Shown here: one piece after another, positions 7,694 to 13,558 of the stretch
How positions within the stretch are numbered: position 1 is the first letter of the stretch
Layout: every line of letters begins with the position of its first letter
Origin: an uncultured Campylobacter sp.
GTDB taxonomy: Bacteria > Campylobacterota > Campylobacteria > Campylobacterales > Campylobacteraceae
Assembly: GCF_938045775.1 (NCBI RefSeq)
Contig: NZ_CALIBH010000242.1
Coordinates: 1 to 18,738, forward strand
Direction: 5' to 3'
Length of the DNA stretch: 18,738 nt
Made by a program: the position numbers and the translations under genes
The notes under the pieces: generated by a model
What the model saw: only the letters and a program-made list of their open reading frames with translations
Databases searched by the model: none
Told to the model about the DNA's origin: nothing

Positions 7694-8032
7694 ATGAAAA
7701 AAGTTCTTGTATTGTTATTTGCGCTTTGCGGCGCGGCTTTCGCTAGCGAGCAGCTAAGCGCTTACACTCAGATCGTTTCTTTTTCTGCAATTACCGTTGC
7801 AGTCGTTTTAGGTCTAGCCGCTTTGGGTGGTGCGCTAGGTATGGGAAATGCCGCTAGTGCGACGCTTAACGGTATCGCTAGAAACCCAAGCGTAGCTAGC
7901 AAACTATCGACTACAATGTATATTTCGCTTGCGATGATCGAAGCGCAGGTTATCTATGCGTTGGTTGTTTCATTCGTCTTGCTTTTTGCCAACCCTTTTT
8001 TGACAGAAGGTTTAAAGGCTGCTGCAAATTAA
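7694..8032 (+). CDS. atpE: F0F1 ATP synthase subunit c
   Basis: Subunit c forms the rotating ring of the membrane F0 sector. The ATG at 7694 has GGAGA at 7684-7688; the in-frame ATG at 7682 overlaps that site and is rejected. The 112-residue product starts with a signal-like segment MKKVLVLLFALCGAAFAS, as in the epsilon-group c subunits, followed by two membrane helices. Helix 1 is Gly/Ala-rich (GLAALGGALGMG), the cytoplasmic loop carries the Arg-Asn-Pro (63-65) that contacts the F1 stalk, and helix 2 holds the ion-carrying Glu83 in MIEAQVIYAL. I see no Ser/Thr after the Glu as in known Na+ rings, so proton coupling is likely. It lies apart from other atp genes, as is usual in Campylobacter, and ends at a strong terminator. 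Confidence 0.95.
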   Translation: MKKVLVLLFALCGAAFASEQLSAYTQIVSFSAITVAVVLGLAALGGALGMGNAASATLNGIARNPSVASKLSTTMYISLAMIEAQVIYALVVSFVLLFANPFLTEGLKAAAN

Positions 8033-8036
8033 TCAC

Positions 8037-8057
8037 AAGCCCGAGAAATCGGGCTTT
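8037..8057 (+). terminator. Rho-independent terminator after atpE
   Basis: AAGCCCGA (8037-8044), GAAA tetraloop, TCGGGCTT (8049-8056): a perfect 8-bp GC-rich stem with a stable GNRA loop, 4 nt after the atpE stop. The T stretch is only three bases long but the A-run on the 5' side makes it serviceable. Confidence 0.8.
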
Positions 8058-8101
8058 AAACTTATATAACTCAAGGCTTAATATCAAGCTTTAAAATTTA
8101 T

Positions 8102-8186
8102 GCGACCGTGGTGGAATTGGTAGACACGCTATCTTGAGGGGGTAGTGCCGCAAGGTGTACGAGTTCAAGTCTCGTCGGTCGCACCA
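8102..8186 (+). tRNA. tRNA-Leu (anticodon GAG)
   Basis: Complete class II tRNA with CCA encoded (8184-8186). The acceptor stem GCGACCG (8102-8108) pairs fully with CGGTCGC (8176-8182), followed by discriminator A. The anticodon stem CTATC/GGTAG encloses the loop TTGAGGG with anticodon GAG at 8136-8138, reading CUC and CUU. A long variable arm (TGCCGCAAGGTGTA) and the T arm ACGAG-TTCAAGT-CTCGT follow. TAATAT at 8079-8084 is a possible -10. The sequence character changes abruptly downstream, making this a candidate integration site. Confidence 0.97.
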
Positions 8187-8373
8187 TCTATCAAAATTTT
8201 CCCTATTTTTTTCGTTTTTTGAATTTTAAAATAATTTTTTGAGCCCTATTTTTGGTAATTTTAAAATTATTCTTAAAAAATTCTTAGCACCGAAAATCAT
8301 CGATTCATACATATATTTTAAGAAAATACTATATATTAAAAAATTGTATAGTAGCTTTTTTTGCGCTCCTGCC
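8187..8373. other. AT-rich non-coding stretch after tRNA-Leu with degenerate direct repeat
   Basis: No gene is visible. CCCTATTTTT occurs at 8201-8210 and again at 8244-8253, each followed by an AATTTTAAAAT block (8222-8232 and 8257-8267), so about 40 nt seems to have been duplicated and drifted. The second copy contains the 14-nt palindrome TAATTTTAAAATTA (8256-8269). T-runs at 8206-8220 could end tRNA transcription. No copy of the tRNA 3' end was found here or at the far side of the island. Confidence 0.4.
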
Positions 8374-8402
8374 TTGTTAATCCTTTGAGGAAATTCTATA
8401 AT
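8374..8402 (+). promoter_or_regulatory. Sigma-70-type promoter for the small ORF at 8434
   Basis: TTGTTA (8374-8379) and a perfect TATAAT (8397-8402) are spaced exactly 17 nt apart. The transcript would start near 8409, about 25 nt before the ATG at 8434. Confidence 0.6.
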
Positions 8403-8433
8403 CTGCCTAAAATTACTATACAAAGGAAGAAAT

Positions 8434-8754
8434 ATGACAGAAGTTTTTACCAAAATTAAGGATAATCCAATTTTCAAATCAGACCCCGACAAAGTAGTCA
8501 GGAATTTTATTTTGCCGCAATATAAGCGCACTATGGTCGAAGTCTTAGATGATTTTATAGCCGTTAAATTTTATAGCTCGCTGGCTAGAGACGGAACGGT
8601 TAAAACACACAGGCACTATCATTATACGCAAGGCGGCAAGTTAATCAAGGTTCTAGGCAATGCCGACGAAATAACATTCGAAGGGGCCAGAATATTGTTA
8701 ATATTCATAATTTGTGCTACCAAATACATGCTCTATGCTGCTCCTAGCGTATAG
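8434..8754 (+). CDS. Hypothetical protein, probably with an altered C-terminus
   Basis: I do not recognise this 106-residue protein. It has a good promoter and an AGGAAG ribosome site (8422-8427), so it looks expressed. Residues 1-86 are soluble and mixed, with a His/Tyr-rich patch (THRHYHYTQGG). The last ~20 residues (LLIFIICATKYMLYAAPSV) change sharply to hydrophobic and lie in the junction with the convergent RTX gene, whose 3' end overlaps it by 22 nt. The simplest reading is that the original gene continued past GARI and was cut by a rearrangement, leaving an accidental tail. No function can be assigned. Confidence 0.55.
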   Translation: MTEVFTKIKDNPIFKSDPDKVVRNFILPQYKRTMVEVLDDFIAVKFYSSLARDGTVKTHRHYHYTQGGKLIKVLGNADEITFEGARILLIFIICATKYMLYAAPSV

Positions 8755-9839
8755 TTTGGGTTGCTATGGTGCATAAACATATAAGTTTTTGCTTCATTGC
8801 TGTTTATGGCAGGTATGGTTACTTTTATGAATTCACCTTTTTTTAACTCTCTACTAAGTGAGATTGTAAAATTCATCTTTCCTGCTTTTTCTACTGCATT
8901 TGCATTTGATACATTTACTGCTATCTCATCTGCTTTGTGTAGGGTTATGTCAAGATACTCTTGGTATGGATTAAAGTCTTCTATAATAAGGCTATCATTT
9001 ACTATAAGCTTATTATCAATTAGTTCATATTTTATATTGTCTTTTGTTTTATATATGTTTGAGCCTTTTTCTATTTGAGTGCCGTCTGTTAGTTTGCGAC
9101 CATGAAAATATACCTGACCTTTTCCATCCTCATCTCTTATAGTGTCTTTGCCGTCGGTAAAGTATGTATCATAGCCGGCTCCGCCAAGAAGCAAATCATC
9201 GCCATTTCCGCCTTGAAGCAAGTCATCTCCACTACTGCCGAACAATACATCGCCTTTCCTGTTGCCAAATATAGAACCACTTGGCTCACCATTAATGTTT
9301 AAAATTTTTCTAGCTTGTGCCGATAATGGTCTTGTATAAATAGAACCATCATTATTCCTAACTTCTATAAAGCCATTTGAAGTAATATTTATATTATCGT
9401 TATCTTCTCCATATATTTTCTTAAATATACTTCCCAAATCCCAATCAACAAGAGATAATGCCAAATTTGCACCAGTAATTATCCAACCTTGCGGTGTCAA
9501 TAATGCCGCACCAGCAATAATTGCATCTCCTAACGCCCCAACCATTTGTTTCATTTTGCTTTCACCCATAGTGCTATCAATTAATACATTTCCTGCTGCA
9601 GTTTCTACAAACAAAACAATAGCCCTAGCTTTGCTTTTTAAAATCTTTTCGGGTATATCAGTGAAATTTTCAGCAATACTATAACCACTGCTTGCACTAT
9701 TCCACATTTTACGAATATTTTTTAAATTATCTTTACTATTTTCAGAAAGATTGAATTTAGTAAATTTTTCAATAATAATTTTTTCAGCTTTATCCAAAGC
9801 AACTCTTGCTTTCGCTTCTCTGCTACCTGTTGAATTCAT
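8733..9839 (-). CDS. RTX-repeat (haemolysin-type Ca2+-binding) protein, probably truncated at the C-terminus
   Basis: The 368-residue protein has a charged, helical N-terminal region (about 1-80), a hydrophobic Gly/Ala-rich stretch that could insert in a membrane (about 99-131), then RTX nonapeptides GSSGDDLLQ, GGNGDDLLL, GGAGYDTYF at about 201-227, preceded by a degenerate copy (GNRKGDVLF). GKDTIRDEDGKGQVYFHG (230-247) resembles the haemolysin-related module that follows such repeats. From about 305 a beta-rich segment (VEKAGKMNFTISLSREL) resembles the start of a Calx-beta-like domain but stops after ~60 residues, suggesting truncation. The start ATG overlaps the upstream membrane-protein gene by 4 nt behind AGGAGCGA. 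There is no type I exporter in the window. Exported adhesin or pore-forming effector are both possible; a three-repeat array binds few Ca2+ ions. Confidence 0.75.
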   Translation of the reverse strand: MNSTGSREAKARVALDKAEKIIIEKFTKFNLSENSKDNLKNIRKMWNSASSGYSIAENFTDIPEKILKSKARAIVLFVETAAGNVLIDSTMGESKMKQMVGALGDAIIAGAALLTPQGWIITGANLALSLVDWDLGSIFKKIYGEDNDNINITSNGFIEVRNNDGSIYTRPLSAQARKILNINGEPSGSIFGNRKGDVLFGSSGDDLLQGGNGDDLLLGGAGYDTYFTDGKDTIRDEDGKGQVYFHGRKLTDGTQIEKGSNIYKTKDNIKYELIDNKLIVNDSLIIEDFNPYQEYLDITLHKADEIAVNVSNANAVEKAGKMNFTISLSRELKKGEFIKVTIPAINSNEAKTYMFMHHSNPNYTLGAA

Positions 9840-10540
9840 CGTTCGCTCCTTGTGTTATAAAAATTTTTATCAAAAATTCCAAAGCTAGTTTTAGCATTTG
9901 AAATATTTAATTTCACATTTTCTAAAAAGTATTTTTTAAATTCTTTAAATTCTTTGTCGTTGCAAATCATAATATTCATCACTTTTCCATTTTTGCTGTA
10001 AATGGTAAGACAATCATAAACGCTATCATTGATTTTGCCACCATTTATTGTATGAGTTATAATTTTTGGAATTGCATAAAATACAACGATAAGTGCAAAA
10101 ATAAAAAACAAAATAATAGGCTCATTAAATGCAAAAATTGCGTATATGTATGTAGAAATAATAATCAAAAGTAAAATTTTGGCAACTAGTGAAATTTGTT
10201 CGCTTCCATCTCTAAAATCAACGCTAAATTTAACATTTTTAATATTTTTTACTTGCATAAAATCAAAAGATTTATCATTTTTAATTTGGCTTATCATTTC
10301 ATTTTTCAGAATAAAATAATTTTTGCCCAAAAATTTCATAATGTAAGGAATTGCTACCATGAGAGATAAAATCGTAAAACCATTGACTTTTTCTGGTTTT
10401 GCGATACACAAAATAATAAAAGCTAAAATCATTAAAAATATACCAATCAAATTTACTTGTGGTTTGTAATCTTTTATAACAATCGGCTCTTTATCATAAT
10501 CCCTTAAATTTTTGTTTTTATTAAAAACATCGTTTACCAA
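9836..10540 (-). CDS. Hypothetical four-helix membrane protein, coupled to the RTX gene
   Basis: The 234-residue protein shows membrane helices at about 30-47, 54-71, 118-138 and 141-159, a cytoplasmic-looking N-terminus and a soluble C-terminal tail. The segment after helix 2 (YFILKNEMISQIKN...FDFMQVKNIKNVKF) and the tail (LTIYSKNGKVMNIMICNDKEFKEFKKYF) have the strand-strand-helix rhythm of bacterial PH-like domains, here split by the second hairpin; this is pattern reading only. The start is TTG at 10540, 7 nt after AAAGG, with no nearby in-frame ATG. Its stop overlaps the RTX start as ATGA, so the two are made together. Size and topology are compatible with an immunity protein for a pore-forming toxin, but no family is recognised. 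Base composition is AT-rich like the rest of the segment. Confidence 0.7.
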   Translation of the reverse strand: MVNDVFNKNKNLRDYDKEPIVIKDYKPQVNLIGIFLMILAFIILCIAKPEKVNGFTILSLMVAIPYIMKFLGKNYFILKNEMISQIKNDKSFDFMQVKNIKNVKFSVDFRDGSEQISLVAKILLLIIISTYIYAIFAFNEPIILFFIFALIVVFYAIPKIITHTINGGKINDSVYDCLTIYSKNGKVMNIMICNDKEFKEFKKYFLENVKLNISNAKTSFGIFDKNFYNTRSER

Positions 10541-10758
10541 ATTTGATCCTTTTTATAAAATTTCCTAGCAAATTCAATCTCGGTCAGTATCGTTTGATAC
10601 TGAATTTTATGAATTCATAAATTTAAACTTGCTATTGCTTTTAAATTCAAGCAACAAGTAAATTCAAATTTAAAAATTTGATATTTGGATCTGTTTAATC
10701 TGAATTAGCCCCCGGTTAAACCTAAATAGCATAGCAGTCTTTTTTATACCACAGCTTG
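10541..10758. other. AT-rich intergenic region with small inverted repeats
   Basis: No gene is seen. Besides the dyad at 10584-10603, there is TTGCTT/AAGCAA (10635-10640 with 10649-10654) and CAAATTT/AAATTTG (10665-10671 with 10674-10680), both weak and AT-driven. The minus-strand promoter for the gene starting at 10540 must lie here, but no convincing -35/-10 pair stands out. Confidence 0.35.
10584..10603. promoter_or_regulatory. Perfect 8-bp dyad, operator-like, upstream of the membrane protein/RTX pair
   Basis: TCAGTATC, loop GTTT, GATACTGA is an exact inverted repeat 44-63 nt upstream of the TTG start at 10540 on the minus strand. Its position suits a repressor site over the promoter. 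As RNA it would be an 8-bp hairpin followed by AATTTTAT on the + strand, so a terminator is the alternative. Confidence 0.45.
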
Positions 10759-10830
10759 TTAATTGTTCAATCCCTTATACCCCTCCCATGGTGGCTCTGC
10801 ATATGTTTTTAGCGCCTCAAACTTTCTCAT
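10759..10830 (-). CDS. 23-codon micro-ORF coupled to the upstream membrane protein gene
   Basis: The ORF encodes MRKFEALKTYAEPPWEGYKGLNN. Its ATG overlaps the stop of the 339-codon gene upstream (ATGA), and GAAAGGATAG lies just before it, so it has all the marks of a translated cistron. The sequence is hydrophilic with no membrane segment. Two readings are open: a real small protein of the operon, or the N-terminal remnant of a longer gene lost by deletion, since the DNA beyond it is non-coding and AT-rich. Nothing in it indicates a function. Confidence 0.45.
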   Translation of the reverse strand: MRKFEALKTYAEPPWEGYKGLNN

Positions 10831-11846
10831 TTTCTATCCTTTCTGAAGAATTCCTCTATCATCTTTTGATTACACTTTTCTATTGAATTAGTTTCATTTT
10901 TGTTACACATCCAAAACTCACCGCCAGATTGCGGACCCAAAGCACTCACTAGAGCTTGCAATATCCAAGTGTGATAAGACTCATAGATGTATATATTGTC
11001 GGCTAGTATCTTGCCCGTATTTATATCTTTTATGATTCCACCGTAGTTAAATCCCATGCCCAGCATATTATCGAATATAGTTTTTATATTAGGCTTTGGT
11101 TCTAGGAGATGATATGGATCTTCCACTATAAGCTCGGTAGGCGCTATTTCATCTTTGGAGATTTCTTTGCGAGCTACACATTTGTCTTTATAAATTTCTT
11201 GAAGCTCTTTTACATCGTATTTTATATATCTTAATATTTCGGTCGCTTTTCGTTTCAAATCAGTCTCTGAGATGTTTGCGTCATCAAGCAACGATTTTAT
11301 CTCTTTGGTTATTTTATCTTCGCTTTCATTATTTGGCTGTAGATCGTTTAGAAATTTAACTATTTCTTTATACGGTATTGAGACGTTTTTTGAAAAATTT
11401 CTTAATGTTCGGTCAGGAGAGAGGAAGCACTCTTTTGAAGTGTTATCATCGACGTAAACCCTAAAATATTTACCGTTATTGGGACTATTTTCTGCTTTGA
11501 CCTTGTAATCTATATAGTCCAAATTTCCGTTTATCAATACCTTGAAAGCTGTATCGACCGTATAGTCTCTGTCATTATTATCATCTAAAACCGGAAACCA
11601 CCTATCAAATTTCTTTTCTCCGGCATAATATGCTCTGATAGCTGGCTTTTCATAGACGTTTATTTTGCCGTATAGATATCCGTAGCAATGAAATATGGCA
11701 GAAACTATAAATCCGTCACCAAAAAATACGACAAACCAAACAAGAAGCCAAAAACGTTTGCGTTTGCCTTTGAGGGCAATTAAGGCGACAAAAAAGCTTA
11801 TGGTAAAAAAAGCGGGTATTATGAAAAGAAATACTATACTGCGCAT
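10827..11846 (-). CDS. Hypothetical membrane-anchored protein with large extracytoplasmic domain
   Basis: I do not recognise this 339-residue protein. Two membrane helices lie at about 3-25 and 31-53, separated by the very basic loop KGKRKR. By the positive-inside rule that loop is cytoplasmic, so both termini and the ~285-residue C-terminal domain would face the periplasm. That domain is mixed alpha/beta with an acidic middle (NNESEDKITKEIKSLLDD) and a few Cys residues, two of them near the end (MCNKNETNSIEKC), which could form a disulfide. The ATG follows AAGGGTTAG. It is AT-rich, unlike the conserved genes on either side, which suggests transfer. It begins an operon with the 23-codon ORF and perhaps the membrane protein/RTX pair downstream. 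Confidence 0.65.
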   Translation of the reverse strand: MRSIVFLFIIPAFFTISFFVALIALKGKRKRFWLLVWFVVFFGDGFIVSAIFHCYGYLYGKINVYEKPAIRAYYAGEKKFDRWFPVLDDNNDRDYTVDTAFKVLINGNLDYIDYKVKAENSPNNGKYFRVYVDDNTSKECFLSPDRTLRNFSKNVSIPYKEIVKFLNDLQPNNESEDKITKEIKSLLDDANISETDLKRKATEILRYIKYDVKELQEIYKDKCVARKEISKDEIAPTELIVEDPYHLLEPKPNIKTIFDNMLGMGFNYGGIIKDINTGKILADNIYIYESYHTWILQALVSALGPQSGGEFWMCNKNETNSIEKCNQKMIEEFFRKDRK

Positions 11847-12252
11847 ATCTAACCCTTATAAAAATACATATGCAAATTTGTAGAGCCCAAAGAGCTTCTT
11901 TAGTAGCAATATTTTATTGCTCTATATCTTAGCTCGTCATTAAATTTCATATAAATTCATCGGCTTAAATTTATATGGAATTTTAAAATTAGCTTGAGTA
12001 TCTTAAAGTTATTTTCGGTTTTTTAAGTCTTTTTGGCTCTTCAAGCTTCTGTTTTAATTGAGCTCTTTATAAACGGAATCTCGATGCATTTTATACGAAA
12101 GGGGATTAAAATTTTATAAAACAGCGGATGAAATTTTGGTTTTGCCGTCACGATAAACGGGCGATTTGATCCGCGATTTTCAGGAGCAAAAAGAGTGCTT
12201 TAAAAGCCTCGTGAGCCGAAGCGGAATTTGGGCGTAACGGCGGCGTTTTGCT
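11847..12252. other. Divergent intergenic region between the island and the HDOD-rnr operon
   Basis: No gene is supported. The left part is AT-rich and contains the 7-bp hairpin AGCAATA/TATTGCT (11905-11911 with 11915-11921) and the long dyad at 11942-11983. From about 12120 the composition becomes like the conserved genome (GCGG, CCGC, CGTAACGG words), so the island boundary probably falls between 11990 and 12130. Promoters for the leftward and rightward genes must be here; only the rightward one is convincing. Confidence 0.4.
11942..11983. repeat. 16-bp imperfect inverted repeat (15 Watson-Crick + 1 G-T)
   Basis: The arm 11942-11957 pairs with 11968-11983 around a 10-nt loop. The core CATATAAATT/AATTTATATG (11948-11957 with 11968-11977) is perfect; one G-T pair follows, then five more A-T pairs. 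It sits about 100 nt upstream of the leftward gene (ATG at 11846). It may be a protein-binding dyad or part of an RNA; the high A+T content lowers its significance. Confidence 0.45.
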
Positions 12253-12281
12253 TTGCAATTTGAGTTAAAATTTGATATGAT
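12253..12281 (+). promoter_or_regulatory. Sigma-70-type promoter for the HDOD-rnr-holA operon
   Basis: TTGCAA (12253-12258) and TATGAT (12276-12281) are 17 nt apart. The transcript would start near 12288, which supports the ATG at 12314 over the in-frame TTG at 12281. Confidence 0.5.
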
Positions 12282-12313
12282 TGTGCGAAATTTATATTGA
12301 ATGGCTTTTTAAA

Positions 12314-13558
12314 ATGAATAAATTTATAACCCAAAAAATAGGCGCGCTCGCGAGCTTTAGCGATGAAATTTTAAAAATTTTAGCATCATTTGGCGCAGAT
12401 GTTTCGGATGTCAGGCTCGCTCTGCAAATTTCAAAAAACGCTCCCCTCGCGGATAAAATTTTAGATTTAGCATTTTGCGGTTTGTCTAAATTTAGCGCCG
12501 AAGGGCTTGCGAGGCAAAATTTCGCTACTGCAGATGAGCGGTGCGATCTACAAGGCGCGGAGCCTATAAAGTATGGCTTGCAAGACGCCGCAGACGAGTG
12601 GCGGCAAAACGAGTGTATCTCGAGCGAGCAAAAAGGTGCAGACTTAGCAGAGCAGGGCGATAGTCTTAAATTTAATCACTCAAATGACGCAAACGGCGTA
12701 AATTGCAGCGACGACGATTTTAAATTTAACCCCTCACAAGCAGCAAGTGATACGCAGCGGCAAAATCAGCACGTCGCCGCGAGGGCTGATTGCACGCTAG
12801 GTTCGAGTATCTCTACGCAAGCCGCACAAACGCAACAACAAGAACGAGAGCAGGAGCAGGGGCAAGCGCAGCAGCAAAAACAGGGGCAAGAATGCGGGAG
12901 AGCGCAGGAGCGGGGACAAGAGCAGGGCGCCGCGGCACTAAAAACGCTAAATTTGCAGCGAGCGTTTGAGCTTTACGGGCGCGAGCAGATGCGGGCGTTT
13001 TTTCTATTCGCCGTATTTGACGATATGCTAAAGCCCGATTTGCAGGCTTATCGCATCGACCGCGAGAAGCTCACGCAGGTCTCGCTGCTGCGAAATCTGC
13101 TTATGTTTTCGTGGATCAAATCCTATCCGCAGATAGAGCAAAACATCCTTTCAAGCGTGATTTTAGTGGAGTTCGGGCGGGTTTTTATCGACGAGCAGGT
13201 GTGTGCGGCGGGCAAGGCGGAGGAATTTTACCACGCCATCAAAGGCTCGATCTTCCCGCAGGATTTTACCGACGTGGAGATGAAATTTAGCGGCACGAGC
13301 CGCGAAAGCGTCTCGCACGCGCTATTCGCGCATTTCGGGCTAGAGCAAATCGCGCAGGATGCGCTGTATTCAAACGCCCCCGACGACGCGCCTTTTGAGA
13401 ACAAATCCCGCTACGCGATGCTAAAGATCGCCAAAACCGCGGTCAATATCTACCACCACTTCGACGAGCTTAGCATCGACAACGCTTTAAATTTGCTAGT
13501 CGAGTTCGGCTTCGAGCAAGAGGCGTTTTTAGAGGCTAAAGGCGAAATTTCGATATGA
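12314..13558 (+). CDS. HDOD-domain protein with a ~145-residue low-complexity insertion
   Basis: The start ATG (12314, MNKFITQKIG) lies downstream of a likely promoter; its ribosome site is weak. Residues 1-61 (ISKNAPLADKILDLAFCGLSKFS) match the start of HDOD domains (P-x-L-x-x-KIL-x-LAN). Residues ~209-414 match the rest: RAFELYGREQMRAFFLFAVF, then LTQVSLLRNLLMFSWIK and SSVILVEFGRVFIDEQ, in place of the HDOD LLHDIGRL block. HDOD proteins lack phosphohydrolase residues and mostly regulate signalling; the target is unknown here. Residues ~62-208 are extra: hydrophilic, with Cys and KFN patches, then Gln/Glu/Gly repeats (TQQQEREQEQGQAQQQKQGQ and on to about 205). The reading frame stays intact. 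The stop overlaps rnr by 4 nt (ATGA). The HDOD call is by pattern only. Confidence 0.65.
   Translation: MNKFITQKIGALASFSDEILKILASFGADVSDVRLALQISKNAPLADKILDLAFCGLSKFSAEGLARQNFATADERCDLQGAEPIKYGLQDAADEWRQNECISSEQKGADLAEQGDSLKFNHSNDANGVNCSDDDFKFNPSQAASDTQRQNQHVAARADCTLGSSISTQAAQTQQQEREQEQGQAQQQKQGQECGRAQERGQEQGAAALKTLNLQRAFELYGREQMRAFFLFAVFDDMLKPDLQAYRIDREKLTQVSLLRNLLMFSWIKSYPQIEQNILSSVILVEFGRVFIDEQVCAAGKAEEFYHAIKGSIFPQDFTDVEMKFSGTSRESVSHALFAHFGLEQIAQDALYSNAPDDAPFENKSRYAMLKIAKTAVNIYHHFDELSIDNALNLLVEFGFEQEAFLEAKGEISI
12824..12927 (+). repeat. Low-complexity Gln/Glu/Gly-coding repeat tract
   Basis: Degenerate CAG/CAA/GAG/GGG/CAA units (such as CAGGAGCAGGGGCAA, repeated with changes) encode about 35 residues dominated by Q, E and G. 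Period is near 6-12 nt but irregular. It is a plausible slippage hotspot; indels in multiples of three would change length without breaking the frame. Confidence 0.7.

Noticed and set aside
8797..9302. Two + strand ORFs opposite the RTX gene
   Set aside because: Hydrophobic and repetitive reading arises from the RTX repeats read backwards; the minus-strand gene has start, ribosome site and domain evidence.
8160..12280. Direct repeats of the tRNA-Leu 3' end as attL/attR
   Set aside because: I looked for the GTCGCACCA end segment around the far island edge and found none.
8187..12280. Insertion sequence or transposase remnant
   Set aside because: No transposase-like DDE reading, terminal inverted repeats or target duplications could be seen.
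12824..12927. CRISPR-like or minisatellite array
   Set aside because: Units are short, degenerate and without spacers; it is a coding low-complexity tract in an open frame.
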